A stretch of 64,000 nucleotides of DNA from assembly GCA_045541975.1 (NCBI GenBank), contig JAZQKB010000039.1:20815-84814 (forward strand). The letters are read 5' to 3'. The DNA is from SIG452 sp045541975. Its GTDB lineage: Bacteria; Bacillota; Clostridia; UMGS1840. Both the position numbers and the translations under genes were made by a program. This document shows positions 16,886-25,217 of this stretch, one piece after another. The notes under the pieces are model-generated. The model was not told the origin of the DNA, did no database searches, and saw only the letters and a program-made list of their open reading frames with translations. Each line of letters begins with the position of its first letter. Within the stretch, counting starts at the first letter, position 1.

Positions 16886-16914
16886 TTGTATTTATAAAAA
16901 AACTGTGTTATACT
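16886..16914 (+). promoter_or_regulatory. Promoter of the tyrosine recombinase gene
   Basis: TTGTAT (16886-16891) and TATACT (16909-16914) are 17 nt apart, 33 nt before the GTG start, and divergent from spoIIGA. Confidence 0.55.
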
Positions 16915-16946
16915 GAACTTACCAAAAATAAAAGGAGGGTTAGCTT

Positions 16947-17912
16947 GTGGCAACAGATTATCGTAGCAATCATTCTCAGCTGGTGCGTAATTTTTTATCA
17001 CACAAGCTGACCATTGAGGGAAAATCTCCGCTAACGGTCAAAGAATATGCCTATGATTTGCAAACTTTTTTCCGTTACCTGGTAAAAGAAAAGGAACATC
17101 TTACTACTCCCATGGAGGAAGTGGATATTTCCCGCGTGGACATTTCCTTTATGGAATCCATTGAAATTACAGACATATACGAGTATTTAATGTACTTAAG
17201 CAAAGAAAAAGGAAACGGCGTAAAATCCCGTGCCAGAAAACTTTCTGCCATTAAATCTTTTTATAAATATCTTTCCGTGAAGATGCATCTTTTAGAAAAA
17301 AACATCGCCAAGGATTTGGAAATGCCAAAGATGCCCAAAACCCTTCCCCGCTATCTGGAATTAGAAGAAGCCAAACAACTTTTAAACTCGGTTGACGGAA
17401 AACAAAAAGAACGGGACTTTCTGATGCTCACCATTTTGTTAAACTGCGGACTTCGTGTTTCGGAGCTACAGAACATCCGTTTGTCACACATTCGTGGAAA
17501 CACCTTAACGGTGACCGGAAAAGGCAACAAAGAACGGCAACTGTTTTTAAATGATGCCACAAGAAAAGCTCTAGACGATTATTTAGCAGTCCGCCCCCAG
17601 GGAAAAACAGACTATCTGCTGCTTTCCTCCCGGGGAAATGCCATTTCTGTGGCAGGCATTCAATACACCATGAAAAATCTGTTTCGGAAAGCAGGGCTGG
17701 ACGCCACCAAGCTGTCTACCCATAAGCTTCGGCACACAGCGGCAACCCTCATGTATAAACATGGAAAGGTAGACATTAAAACTCTGCAGAAGGTGTTGGG
17801 GCATGAAAACTTAAACACCACTGAAATTTACACACACACCGACGATTCCTTGGTAAAGGAAGCAATTGATTTAAATCCCTTAGCTCATTTTGAGAAAGAA
17901 GAACAAAAATAA
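16947..17912 (+). CDS. Tyrosine recombinase, XerC/XerD-like
   Basis: This is a 321-residue site-specific recombinase of the phage-integrase family. An N-terminal SAM-like core-binding domain starts at about residue 10 (NFLSHKLTIEGKSPLTVKEY). The catalytic domain follows, with Arg in NCGLRVSE, HKLRH, the second His in LGHENLNTTEIYTH and the nucleophilic Tyr in that last motif. The GTG start is supported by AAAGGAGGG 8 nt upstream. No inverted repeats or cargo flank it. A housekeeping role (chromosome dimer resolution or similar) is more likely than a mobile element. It is 26 nt from yjbQ and probably co-transcribed with it. Confidence 0.88.
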   Translation: MATDYRSNHSQLVRNFLSHKLTIEGKSPLTVKEYAYDLQTFFRYLVKEKEHLTTPMEEVDISRVDISFMESIEITDIYEYLMYLSKEKGNGVKSRARKLSAIKSFYKYLSVKMHLLEKNIAKDLEMPKMPKTLPRYLELEEAKQLLNSVDGKQKERDFLMLTILLNCGLRVSELQNIRLSHIRGNTLTVTGKGNKERQLFLNDATRKALDDYLAVRPQGKTDYLLLSSRGNAISVAGIQYTMKNLFRKAGLDATKLSTHKLRHTAATLMYKHGKVDIKTLQKVLGHENLNTTEIYTHTDDSLVKEAIDLNPLAHFEKEEQK

Positions 17913-17938
17913 ACAAAAATGAAGAAAGGATGTGCGCT

Positions 17939-18334
17939 ATGCTGACATGTAGTTTGGTAACCGGTTCGGAAGGCATGTATAACATTACTGCCGAAATCAA
18001 AAAACAGGTGGAAAAGCAAAACTGGAAGGACGGTTTGTTACTGATTTACTGCCCTCACACAACCGCTTCGGTTGTGATTAGCGAAAATGTGGATGTGGAT
18101 GTGAAAGCGGATATTTTATCGGCAGTCAGTCAGGCGTTTCCCAAACGGGACGACCATCTGCATTACGACGGAAATTCCCATGCACACATCCGTTCTACTG
18201 TTGCAGGTGTATCCGTAAGTTTGATTGTGGAAAACAAAAAACCTGTGTTAGGGCAATTTCAGGGCGTTTACTTTATGGAGTTTGACGGTCCCAGAACCCG
18301 AAATTATTTTCTCAAATTTATTCCCACTGCGTAG
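17939..18334 (+). CDS. YjbQ/UPF0047 family protein
   Basis: This is a 131-residue protein of the UPF0047 family, small trimeric enzymes. Some members have thiamine-phosphate synthase activity in vitro, and the physiological role is unclear. The diagnostic motifs are CPHTTASVVISEN and a C-terminal GQFQGVYFMEFDGPR. A conserved HxxxDGNSHAHIR-type segment is present as DGNSHAHIRST. The ATG at 17939 is chosen over 17930 because AAGAAAGGA is 8 nt ahead of the former and overlaps the latter. It ends at a terminator. Confidence 0.9.
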   Translation: MLTCSLVTGSEGMYNITAEIKKQVEKQNWKDGLLLIYCPHTTASVVISENVDVDVKADILSAVSQAFPKRDDHLHYDGNSHAHIRSTVAGVSVSLIVENKKPVLGQFQGVYFMEFDGPRTRNYFLKFIPTA

Positions 18335-18347
18335 ATTATTTGGAATG

Positions 18348-18381
18348 AAAAAACGGTATTGCGATGCAATACCGTTTTTTT
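18348..18381. terminator. Bidirectional intrinsic terminator between yjbQ and the spore protein gene
   Basis: The perfect stem AAAAACGGTATTGC/GCAATACCGTTTTT has a 3-nt loop and A and T runs on either side. It can serve both converging genes. Confidence 0.88.
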
Positions 18382-18421
18382 CATGCTTTAAAAAGCCGTG
18401 AATAAATTCCTAAAAAGGAAC

Positions 18422-18613
18422 TTATTTCATGTTGTTTTCGTAGGACTGGATCATTTTTTTAACCATCTGACCGCCTACAGAACCTGCTTCTTTGGAGGTT
18501 AATTCGCCGTTGTAACCCTGTTTTAAGTTTACACCAACATCCTGAGCAGCTTCCATTTTGAATCTGTTTAACGCTTCTTTTGCTTCGGGTACTAAGTTCT
18601 TTTTGCTTGCCAT
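18422..18613 (-). CDS. Alpha/beta-type small acid-soluble spore protein
   Basis: This is a 63-residue DNA-coating protein of the spore core that protects DNA from UV and heat and supplies amino acids at germination. The family motifs are both present: a central NRFKMEAAQDVGV and a GELTSKEAGSVGGQMVKKMI block containing the EA-x-S/G region near the GPR protease site. It is monocistronic with an AAAAGGAGA ribosome site. Expression under SigG is expected from the family and was not read from the promoter. Confidence 0.95.
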   Translation of the reverse strand: MASKKNLVPEAKEALNRFKMEAAQDVGVNLKQGYNGELTSKEAGSVGGQMVKKMIQSYENNMK

Positions 18614-18781
18614 AACGATTCTAAAATCTCCTTTTCGTAATTTATCTTCCCTAAAAAATACTGTTGGAAACCTTCGTAATCCAAAAAGTTTTTTTCGTGG
18701 AAGACAGTCATAGTTTGTGAAGATATCCGAAATATATGCTGGAAATTTTTATCGTTTTTTGGCTTTTTTATTTTAAAAGAA

Positions 18782-19021
18782 TTAAGCTGTTAACACTTTC
18801 ACCCGAACACCGGGAAGTCTTCCTAAGTTCCCTGATAAAGAATTGATTTCATCGGGAGCAGCATCAATCACCACAGAAATAATGTTTAAGTTTTTTTCTC
18901 TGTATGGGATTCCCATTCTGCCAACCACTTTATCGGCATACTGATGCAAAAGGGTATTCACTTTGTCACTGACTGATGCATCTTCAATCATCATGGCAAT
19001 TACTGCAATTTTTGTTTCCAT
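18782..19021 (-). CDS. TM1266-type iron-only hydrogenase system regulator
   Basis: This is a 79-residue ACT/CopG-like protein. It matches the short family typified by Thermotoga TM1266, found with [FeFe]-hydrogenase maturation genes. Diagnostic motifs are GRMGIPYREKNLNIIS and LSGNLGRLPGVRVKV. No hyd genes are within the window, so it is an isolated member here. AAGGAG precedes the ATG, and a terminator for the upstream hpf gene lies between. The biochemical role of the family is not established. Confidence 0.85.
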   Translation of the reverse strand: METKIAVIAMMIEDASVSDKVNTLLHQYADKVVGRMGIPYREKNLNIISVVIDAAPDEINSLSGNLGRLPGVRVKVLTA

Positions 19022-19054
19022 ATGTATATTCTCCTTATTTGGATTATTTTTTTA

Positions 19055-19085
19055 AAAAGGGGTTGTAACCATACAACCCCTTTTC
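19055..19085 (-). terminator. Intrinsic terminator downstream of hpf
   Basis: AAAAGGGGTTGTA and TACAACCCCTTTT form a perfect stem with a 3-4-nt loop and runs on both sides. On the minus strand it lies 157 nt after the hpf stop. Confidence 0.8.
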
Positions 19086-19125
19086 TTCTTATTCATTTAC
19101 TGAGCCACTTTGGTAAGGCGAAGAG

Positions 19126-19229
19126 AAAATGATGCAGAATTATGCAATCGAATCAAAGCTTCGCTTTGACAAGCCCGAAGGCGTATATGCTATACGCCGA
19201 GCGGTGAGATTCATCGATTCTGCGCATTT
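19126..19229. repeat. Cloverleaf-like palindromic element
   Basis: The outer arms AAAATG-GCAGAAT (19127-19140) pair with ATTCTGC-CATTTT (19217-19229). Inside are a GAATC/GATTC pair and two perfect hairpins with 3-nt loops: CAAAGC-TTC-GCTTTG (19154-19168) and GGCGTATA-TGC-TATACGCC (19180-19198). It sits between hpf and its terminator, in the hpf 3' untranslated region. It is a MITE-like or REP-like candidate with no coding capacity. Confidence 0.65.
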
Positions 19230-19241
19230 TATCAAGCCGTA

Positions 19242-19796
19242 TTATTCTACATCCAAAATGCCGTACTTTTCATCTTTTCTCTTATACACGATGCTGATGC
19301 CGTCATTTTCCGCATTACGGAATGCGAAGAAGGTATGTCCCAATAAGTTCATCTGCAGGATTGCTTCGTCCACAAACATGGGTTTTAACGCAATCACTTT
19401 AGAACGGGCAACGGTAAATTCCGTTTCTTCGGGAGCATAAAGAGTTCCCTTTTCTTCTTCGTCCGCTTCAAAATCCTGGAAAGTTTCGGCGATAGCAGAA
19501 GCTTTTTTAATTTTGTTTTCGATTTTGGTTTTATACTTTCTGATCTGCTTTTTCAAGTTTTCCATCAGTTCATCCATTGCGGTCCAGATATCGGCATCCG
19601 CCTCTTCCACACGGAAGATGGTGTCTTTATAAAAAATGGTTAATTCCACAATGTAGGTATCTTTGATGAGAGACAGAGTTACGGTTGCTTGGGCAGTATC
19701 GTCAAAGATCTTGTCGAACTTAGAAAGCTTTGCCACAAATTTTTCTTTAAAGCTGTCTTTCGCCTGGAATTTTCTTTCGTTAAAAATTACTCTCAT
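19242..19796 (-). CDS. hpf: Long-form ribosome hibernation promoting factor
   Basis: HPF dimerises 70S ribosomes into inactive 100S particles in stationary phase. The 184-residue length identifies the long form. An N-terminal RaiA/YfiA domain (residues 1-100) is joined by an acidic linker to a C-terminal dimerisation domain. That domain contains SKVIALKPMFVDEAILQMNLLGH and FRNAENDGISIVYKRKD. The ATG at 19796 is preferred because AAAGGAG is 8 nt upstream. The open frame runs 50 codons further into the fumarase gene but lacks support. Confidence 0.93.
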   Translation of the reverse strand: MRVIFNERKFQAKDSFKEKFVAKLSKFDKIFDDTAQATVTLSLIKDTYIVELTIFYKDTIFRVEEADADIWTAMDELMENLKKQIRKYKTKIENKIKKASAIAETFQDFEADEEEKGTLYAPEETEFTVARSKVIALKPMFVDEAILQMNLLGHTFFAFRNAENDGISIVYKRKDEKYGILDVE

Positions 19797-19909
19797 ACTG
19801 ATTCTCCTTTGTGTTAGCCGATCCGAATGGAAAATCCGTAAATATCGGTTCCGTCTTCCGAACCGAGCTATTATTTTTATGGAAAGTGGAAACTCCACTC
19901 CAAAACGAA

Positions 19910-20749
19910 TTAAAGAACTTTGGTGAGATGACGGGAAACGTGGCAACAGATGTTTACCGCTACGGGTAAGCCTGCAATATGAGTGGGATGGTCAATAATG
20001 TTAACCCAAAGTGCGGTGTTATTGCCGCCTAAACCTGCAGGACCAATATCGGTTGCATTAATTTTTTCCATCAGTTCCTTCTGCATTTTCTGATACAGAG
20101 GCTTTTTGGGAACGGTACCGATTGGTAAGGTCAATGCCACTTTGGAAAGTTTGGCCGCCTGCTCAAAATCGCCGCCTACACAAACGCCAACCACAATGGG
20201 AGGACAGGGATTGGGGCCTGCAGAGCGAACTGCATTAAGCACCACATCCACCACACCTTCATACCCTGCGGAAGGTGCCAGCATTGCAATTTTGCTCATG
20301 TTTTCACTACCAAAACCCTTGGGTGCGATGGTAATTTTTAACGCATCACCGGGAACAATGTCGTAGTGAATAATAGCAGGGGTGTTATCTCCCGTGTTCA
20401 CACGGTCTAAGGGGTCTGCCACCACAGATTTTCTTAAGTAACCGTCCACATAACCCTGACGGACACCTTTGTTGATGGCTTCGGTGAGGTTGCCTTCCAC
20501 ATAAACTTCCTGGCCAACCTCTACGAAGAAAACTGCATACCCCGTATCCTGACAGATGGGGATTCTTTCTTCTTTGGCAATGTCTGCGTTCACAACCAGT
20601 TTTTCTAAAATGTTTTTGCCAACGGCACTCTGTTCGGTTTTGCAGGCATTACAGATGGAATGATATGCATCGTCTGGCAGAATGGTATTGGCATCAATGC
20701 ACATCTGCCGAACGGTTTTGGTAATATCAGTTGCTAAAATGGTTTTCAA
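19910..20749 (-). CDS. Class I fumarate hydratase, alpha subunit
   Basis: This is the [4Fe-4S] catalytic subunit of two-subunit fumarase (TtdA/FumA N-terminal type), which interconverts fumarate and malate. It is 279 residues, the normal size for the alpha subunit. It contains PICQDTGYAVFFVEVGQ, GFGSENMSKIAMLAPSAG and GPAGLGGNNTALWV, with conserved cysteines including those in PICQDTG and VGVCVGG. The TTG start at 20749 has GAGGAG 8 nt upstream. The beta subunit gene normally follows immediately. Here the next gene is hpf, so the partner must be elsewhere or lost. Confidence 0.92.
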   Translation of the reverse strand: MKTILATDITKTVRQMCIDANTILPDDAYHSICNACKTEQSAVGKNILEKLVVNADIAKEERIPICQDTGYAVFFVEVGQEVYVEGNLTEAINKGVRQGYVDGYLRKSVVADPLDRVNTGDNTPAIIHYDIVPGDALKITIAPKGFGSENMSKIAMLAPSAGYEGVVDVVLNAVRSAGPNPCPPIVVGVCVGGDFEQAAKLSKVALTLPIGTVPKKPLYQKMQKELMEKINATDIGPAGLGGNNTALWVNIIDHPTHIAGLPVAVNICCHVSRHLTKVL

Positions 20750-20838
20750 TATAATCGCTCCTCTTATTGGTTATATTCGACACGAATATCCCAAAATCCT
20801 TTTTTTACAGAAATATTTTTAAATATTTTCGTGATTTT

Positions 20839-23800
20839 TTAAAATACCCAGTTAGGCATAATTTTCAGTTTGTTCACATAGGCAGGATCCACAGGGATTC
20901 CTGTTAATACAGGATAGAATACTGCAAACATTGCTATCGCCAATACACACACTGCCAATGCTCCCCAAAGGGATTTTCCTTTTTTTGCCAGTTGCTTCCA
21001 ATAATATCCCAATCCCAGTGCCAAAAAGCCAACCATGGGGAAATAGTGATACATAAAGGTACAACGGGTCACAAACATCCAAGGCAACATCTGACTGAAA
21101 TATCCTGCAAAAATGACAAATGCCGCTAAAGAAACTTTCTTTTCTTTCACACAGCGAATCATTGTGTAAATAATGCCTGCCAGTCCGCCCCAAATCAAAA
21201 TGGGATTGCCGAAGGTGGCAATGGTTTCACGGGAACCGTTTGCCAGAACCACACCCTGATGCATCCAGAGCGGTTTTGCATCAATCATCCACTGATACCA
21301 GTTTGCACTGTAGGGGTGTGTTGCCGTTAACTGACTGTGGTACTTAAACATATGTTCCTGAGCAGAAATAAATCTCTTCCAAGTCAACGGTTCGTTAAAG
21401 CAACCAAAATACGGAATGTAGGTCAGATAATAAATCAGGAATGGAATCAAGGCGTATAATCCCAATGACCACAGAATCAGTTTTCCAGCCTGGGTATTTT
21501 TCGGTGCTTTTTTGTAACGAAGCCAAATAGCAAACAGATAAATGGCTCCAAGACCGATACCGGGGTAAATTGCCGCCCATTTTACAGCAGCACCACAACC
21601 AAACATTACGCCGGAGATTCCCAAAAACAGCAAGGTTTTCCAGTTAATTCCCCGCTCTATATATTCGTGCACAAATTCCAAAAGAAAAGCAAACGCCCCG
21701 ATAATAAAGAATACCATAAAGGAATCAATAGAAGAAATCCGGGTATGGGATAAGTGCATAAATCCAAAGGTGAAAAGCACCGTGGTAAGCAACGCAACTT
21801 TATTGTAGCGAAGCAGTCGTTTTGCCAAAAGATAAAACATAGGAATCATCAGAATGGCAAAGAACACACCCATAAAACGAACGCCTAAGGTGTTCCATCC
21901 GAATAAACTGATACCAATGGTGATGAGCAGTTTTCCAAGAGGCGGATGGGTGGTTTCATACATGGAAAGGTCGTTTTGATATTCATACGCTGCACGACCG
22001 TGATAAATTTCGTCAAAATAAAAGCTGTTTTCGTAGGAAGGATCTGCAGGAACGGTGTATGGCTCATCGGAAAATGCCGAAGTTTCGGTACCTGCAGGTG
22101 CGTCCACGGTATAGGGAATCTGATTCCCCATTGTATCAAAGAAAGCAAATTCACCCCATTCGGTGATTTCATCGGAACCGTTTGCCAAAACTTCCAAGAT
22201 AACAGTATCTATCAGAGGATTAGTAAGCTTCTCCTGTTGCCAGCTGAATACATAGGTGGATTTTTCCTGTTTTCCGTTAAAGTTTACATAGGCACCGATA
22301 TCCGGCCCTTCATAACGAAGCTTGAAATTTCTTAAGCCGTAACCCGCAAAGTAGCAGATTTCAGATACTTCCGAGGTTTCCTGCAACCGGAAGGTAACAG
22401 TCTGCCCTCTTGCAATTTTTGCATAAGTCTGCGGGGTATTATTGGTACTTCCCAAACGGTAGAACGCTGCACCGCCGAAAATGACCATCACACATAAAAT
22501 AGCAACGGCACTCTTCCAAGTGAATTGTTCGGAATACTCCCGTACCTTTCGTTCTTTTTTTGGGTACTGTTCCACAATCACGGTAACGGTTTCCCATACC
22601 AAATACCACAGTGTAGCTAAATTTACAACAGATGCAACTACAAAAAGCATATTGTAGTAGTCAGCGGAAACGCCTGCCAGATATTTTAAGGCAAAATCCA
22701 GATTTAAAAAGTAGGTTAAACTTAAAAGACAAGAAATGCCAAAGTATTTTTTCTTACCGGTAACCACAAAGGAAAGCATCATCAGAACCGGAACAAAATA
22801 CCAGTAACGCTCGTGCATTTTGGAGCCAAGCATCACAATGGCAAATAAGTAAGTGCCAAAAATTAAAAACAGGTTTTTCTTATCTTTATTGAAGATTACG
22901 GCCAACATACCGCCCAGCACACAAACTGCCATCAGAATGGTGCCCCATTTTTCAAAGGTGAGGAAAATAAAGTTGTCGGTAATGGGCTTCATATTACCGT
23001 TTAACAAACCAAACAGATTAAAGGTATTTAACGATGCATAGGGATAGGACGAGAAAGTTTCCATATATTTGGAAATTAAGAATCCCAAATCAGGCACACC
23101 GTTTCTGAAAGGCATCATGGAAATACTCATCAGCGCCAGTGCAAAAACGAAGGTAACAACAAGATTCCAGAGGATTTTAAACACCTTGGGAAAACGATTT
23201 TTCCATTTGGGAATTAAAACTAAAGAATCACTCTTAATAAATAAAATCGCAACCAAAGGAGCGAACAAAAAGCTCTGAGGTTTGGTCAGTGCAGAAAGCG
23301 TGAACAACAAGGCGGAAAGAGTCAGCTTTTCTTCCAGTAAAAACCGGAAAGTGAGAAGCATCAGATAGCAGAAAACACCGTCTGTTTGTCCCCAATAGGT
23401 ACCAGTAATGAGGAAGGAGGGAAACAGCGCTAACAAGAGCGTAAAACCTAACTGTTTCGGCTGCGGATACCGTTTACTGTATGCTCTTAAAAGCTCGTAA
23501 CCAATGAGTCCTTCTGCAAGGATTCCAGGCAGTTTCACAAACAGCTTGGTAAGATATTCACCGCCGCCAAGCAGATTGTTTATCCAGCCGAAAAAGCCGG
23601 TCATCATAATATAAAGGGGTGGATAATCGCAAAAATACCCTTCGGCATAAAAACCGTTTAAGCCTTTTGCAGCTTTATTCATCCAGGCACTGTAGGTCCC
23701 CATGTCCACAGCGTATCCCTCAAATTGAGGTGCAATAAAAATCTTCACCAGGGTAACCACGCCCAGCACTGTCAATGCAGCCACGGTGGGCTTTCGTTGT

Positions 23801-23892
23801 TGGTTGGGTTTCTGCAGACGGTTATTCTGATCCTGATAAATAAACCACATAAACGCTGCAAAAATTAGCACAAGAATCATAGAAGGTTGCAT
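20839..23892 (-). CDS. Double GT-C protein: mannosyltransferase-like half fused to a PMT/GT39 half
   Basis: This is a 1017-residue integral membrane protein with roughly twenty hydrophobic segments. Residues 1-450 resemble a polyprenyl-phosphate-sugar mannosyltransferase (GT87-like): CDYPPLYIMMTGFFGW, TGTYWGQTDGVF and GSKMHERYWYFVPVL. Residues 480-630 look like an extracytoplasmic beta-sandwich insert. Residues 630-1017 carry protein O-mannosyltransferase features: FYFDEIYHGRAAYEY with the Asp-Glu pair, and THPPLGKLLITIG. Each half alone would be a complete GT-C enzyme. It probably glycosylates proteins or lipids on the outer membrane face using lipid-linked sugar. The substrate is unknown. 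The gene is monocistronic, and the ribosome site AAAGGA is 10 nt upstream. Confidence 0.8.
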   Translation of the reverse strand: MQPSMILVLIFAAFMWFIYQDQNNRLQKPNQQRKPTVAALTVLGVVTLVKIFIAPQFEGYAVDMGTYSAWMNKAAKGLNGFYAEGYFCDYPPLYIMMTGFFGWINNLLGGGEYLTKLFVKLPGILAEGLIGYELLRAYSKRYPQPKQLGFTLLLALFPSFLITGTYWGQTDGVFCYLMLLTFRFLLEEKLTLSALLFTLSALTKPQSFLFAPLVAILFIKSDSLVLIPKWKNRFPKVFKILWNLVVTFVFALALMSISMMPFRNGVPDLGFLISKYMETFSSYPYASLNTFNLFGLLNGNMKPITDNFIFLTFEKWGTILMAVCVLGGMLAVIFNKDKKNLFLIFGTYLFAIVMLGSKMHERYWYFVPVLMMLSFVVTGKKKYFGISCLLSLTYFLNLDFALKYLAGVSADYYNMLFVVASVVNLATLWYLVWETVTVIVEQYPKKERKVREYSEQFTWKSAVAILCVMVIFGGAAFYRLGSTNNTPQTYAKIARGQTVTFRLQETSEVSEICYFAGYGLRNFKLRYEGPDIGAYVNFNGKQEKSTYVFSWQQEKLTNPLIDTVILEVLANGSDEITEWGEFAFFDTMGNQIPYTVDAPAGTETSAFSDEPYTVPADPSYENSFYFDEIYHGRAAYEYQNDLSMYETTHPPLGKLLITIGISLFGWNTLGVRFMGVFFAILMIPMFYLLAKRLLRYNKVALLTTVLFTFGFMHLSHTRISSIDSFMVFFIIGAFAFLLEFVHEYIERGINWKTLLFLGISGVMFGCGAAVKWAAIYPGIGLGAIYLFAIWLRYKKAPKNTQAGKLILWSLGLYALIPFLIYYLTYIPYFGCFNEPLTWKRFISAQEHMFKYHSQLTATHPYSANWYQWMIDAKPLWMHQGVVLANGSRETIATFGNPILIWGGLAGIIYTMIRCVKEKKVSLAAFVIFAGYFSQMLPWMFVTRCTFMYHYFPMVGFLALGLGYYWKQLAKKGKSLWGALAVCVLAIAMFAVFYPVLTGIPVDPAYVNKLKIMPNWVF

Positions 23893-23922
23893 AAGATTAC
23901 ATTCCTTTCCTGCCTGATAATT

Positions 23923-25203
23923 TTAACATATCGGTAAGCCGCTTACTGATTGGTTGGAAGCATCTTCCTGCCATTTACATTTACGGCGAAGCATAGAGTT
24001 TTTGGGAAATTCCTGCTCGGAATAGATACTCACAATTTGCTGAGCGTGAGGAGCCGATTCCATTTCTTCCCCATCGGGATTACGAAGGTCAGAAGCCGTT
24101 AACAGAACGCTTTCTCCCTTTGTGGTTAACACATCCAAAATATCATCCCGATAGAATTTATTTCGCTGCTCAATATAGAGCCGTTTATTTTCCTTGTCAT
24201 AATCTTTGACCACACCCACTAAGGTGTAATCTCTCACATAGTCAGAGGTATGCACCAGCTGACCGTCAGCATAGGGATTACCAAAGTAAAATCCTTTGCA
24301 ATACTCTCTGTGGCTTACCTTGTTGACCTCCTCCAAAACCTCAGGGGGTAAGCGGTAGTCATCTGGATTTTTCTTGAAAATATCCAGTGCTTTTCGGTAA
24401 GCATTGGTGGTGACTGCCACATAGTAAGGGGTTTTCATTCGTCCCTCAATTTTAAAGGAGGTAATACCTGCTTTCACCATCTGGTCCAAATGCTCAATCA
24501 TGCACATGTCTTTGGCATTCATAATGTAGGTGCCGTGCTCACTCCCGCCGATGGTGAACGGATAGTTGGGACGTTTCTCTTCGTAGAGTTTATATTTCCA
24601 ACGGCAAGGCTGTGCACATTCCCCACGGTTGGAGTCTCTGCCTGTCATATAGGCGGATAAAAGGCATCTGCCCGAATAGGAAATGCACATGGCACCGTGA
24701 CAAAAGGCTTCCAAATCCAAGTCTGGATTGGTATTTGCACGGACGGTGGCGATTTCGTCTAAGGTCAGTTCTCTTGCCAAAACCACTCGTTTGGCACCCA
24801 TATTATAATAGGTGTTGCAGGCAACGGAATTTAGGATATTTGCCTGGGTACTCATATGAACCTCTAAATCGGGACACCATTTTTTGATTAAGCAAAGTGC
24901 TCCCAAATCGGATGCAATTACGGCATCAATGCCCAGTTCATATGCTTCACGGATGGCATGCTCCAAAGTGGCAAAGTCACCGTCCCGCATCACCATATTG
25001 CAGGCACCGTAGAGCTTCATGTTATATTTTTTCTTGATTTCGATAGCTTTTTTTAGATAATCGCCCGAAAAGAGCTGTTGGGGTGCCCGAAGGGAAAGTC
25101 CGTTTAAGCCGATATAGGCGGCATCCGCACCGAAAACTCCTGCGGTTTCCAGTTTTTCTAAGTCTCCTGCAGGAGATAATAATTCTAATTTTTCTAAATT
25201 CAT
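23923..25203 (-). CDS. U32-family protein, TrhP-like tRNA hydroxylation enzyme
   Basis: This is a 426-residue protein of the peptidase U32 family. In Bacillus (TrhP) and E. coli such proteins form 5-hydroxyuridine at the tRNA wobble position, using prephenate and an Fe-S cluster. LLSPAGDLEKLETA is at the N-terminus, and CISYSGRCLLSAYMTGR and RGECAQPCRWKY give the cluster cysteines. KIEGRMKTPYYVA is also a family motif. Bacillus has two such genes (TrhP1 and TrhP2), but only one is here. Fourteen nt upstream is a TrmR-like methyltransferase, the partner that methylates ho5U, which strongly supports tRNA U34 modification over proteolysis. Confidence 0.85.
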   Translation of the reverse strand: MNLEKLELLSPAGDLEKLETAGVFGADAAYIGLNGLSLRAPQQLFSGDYLKKAIEIKKKYNMKLYGACNMVMRDGDFATLEHAIREAYELGIDAVIASDLGALCLIKKWCPDLEVHMSTQANILNSVACNTYYNMGAKRVVLARELTLDEIATVRANTNPDLDLEAFCHGAMCISYSGRCLLSAYMTGRDSNRGECAQPCRWKYKLYEEKRPNYPFTIGGSEHGTYIMNAKDMCMIEHLDQMVKAGITSFKIEGRMKTPYYVAVTTNAYRKALDIFKKNPDDYRLPPEVLEEVNKVSHREYCKGFYFGNPYADGQLVHTSDYVRDYTLVGVVKDYDKENKRLYIEQRNKFYRDDILDVLTTKGESVLLTASDLRNPDGEEMESAPHAQQIVSIYSEQEFPKNSMLRRKCKWQEDASNQSVSGLPIC

Positions 25204-25217
25204 ACAGACACCTCTGT

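Noticed and set aside
16947..17912. The tyrosine recombinase as the integrase of a mobile element
   Set aside because: No attachment repeats, tRNA junction or cargo genes flank it. It shares a short intergenic distance with yjbQ, and the surroundings are sporulation and housekeeping genes.
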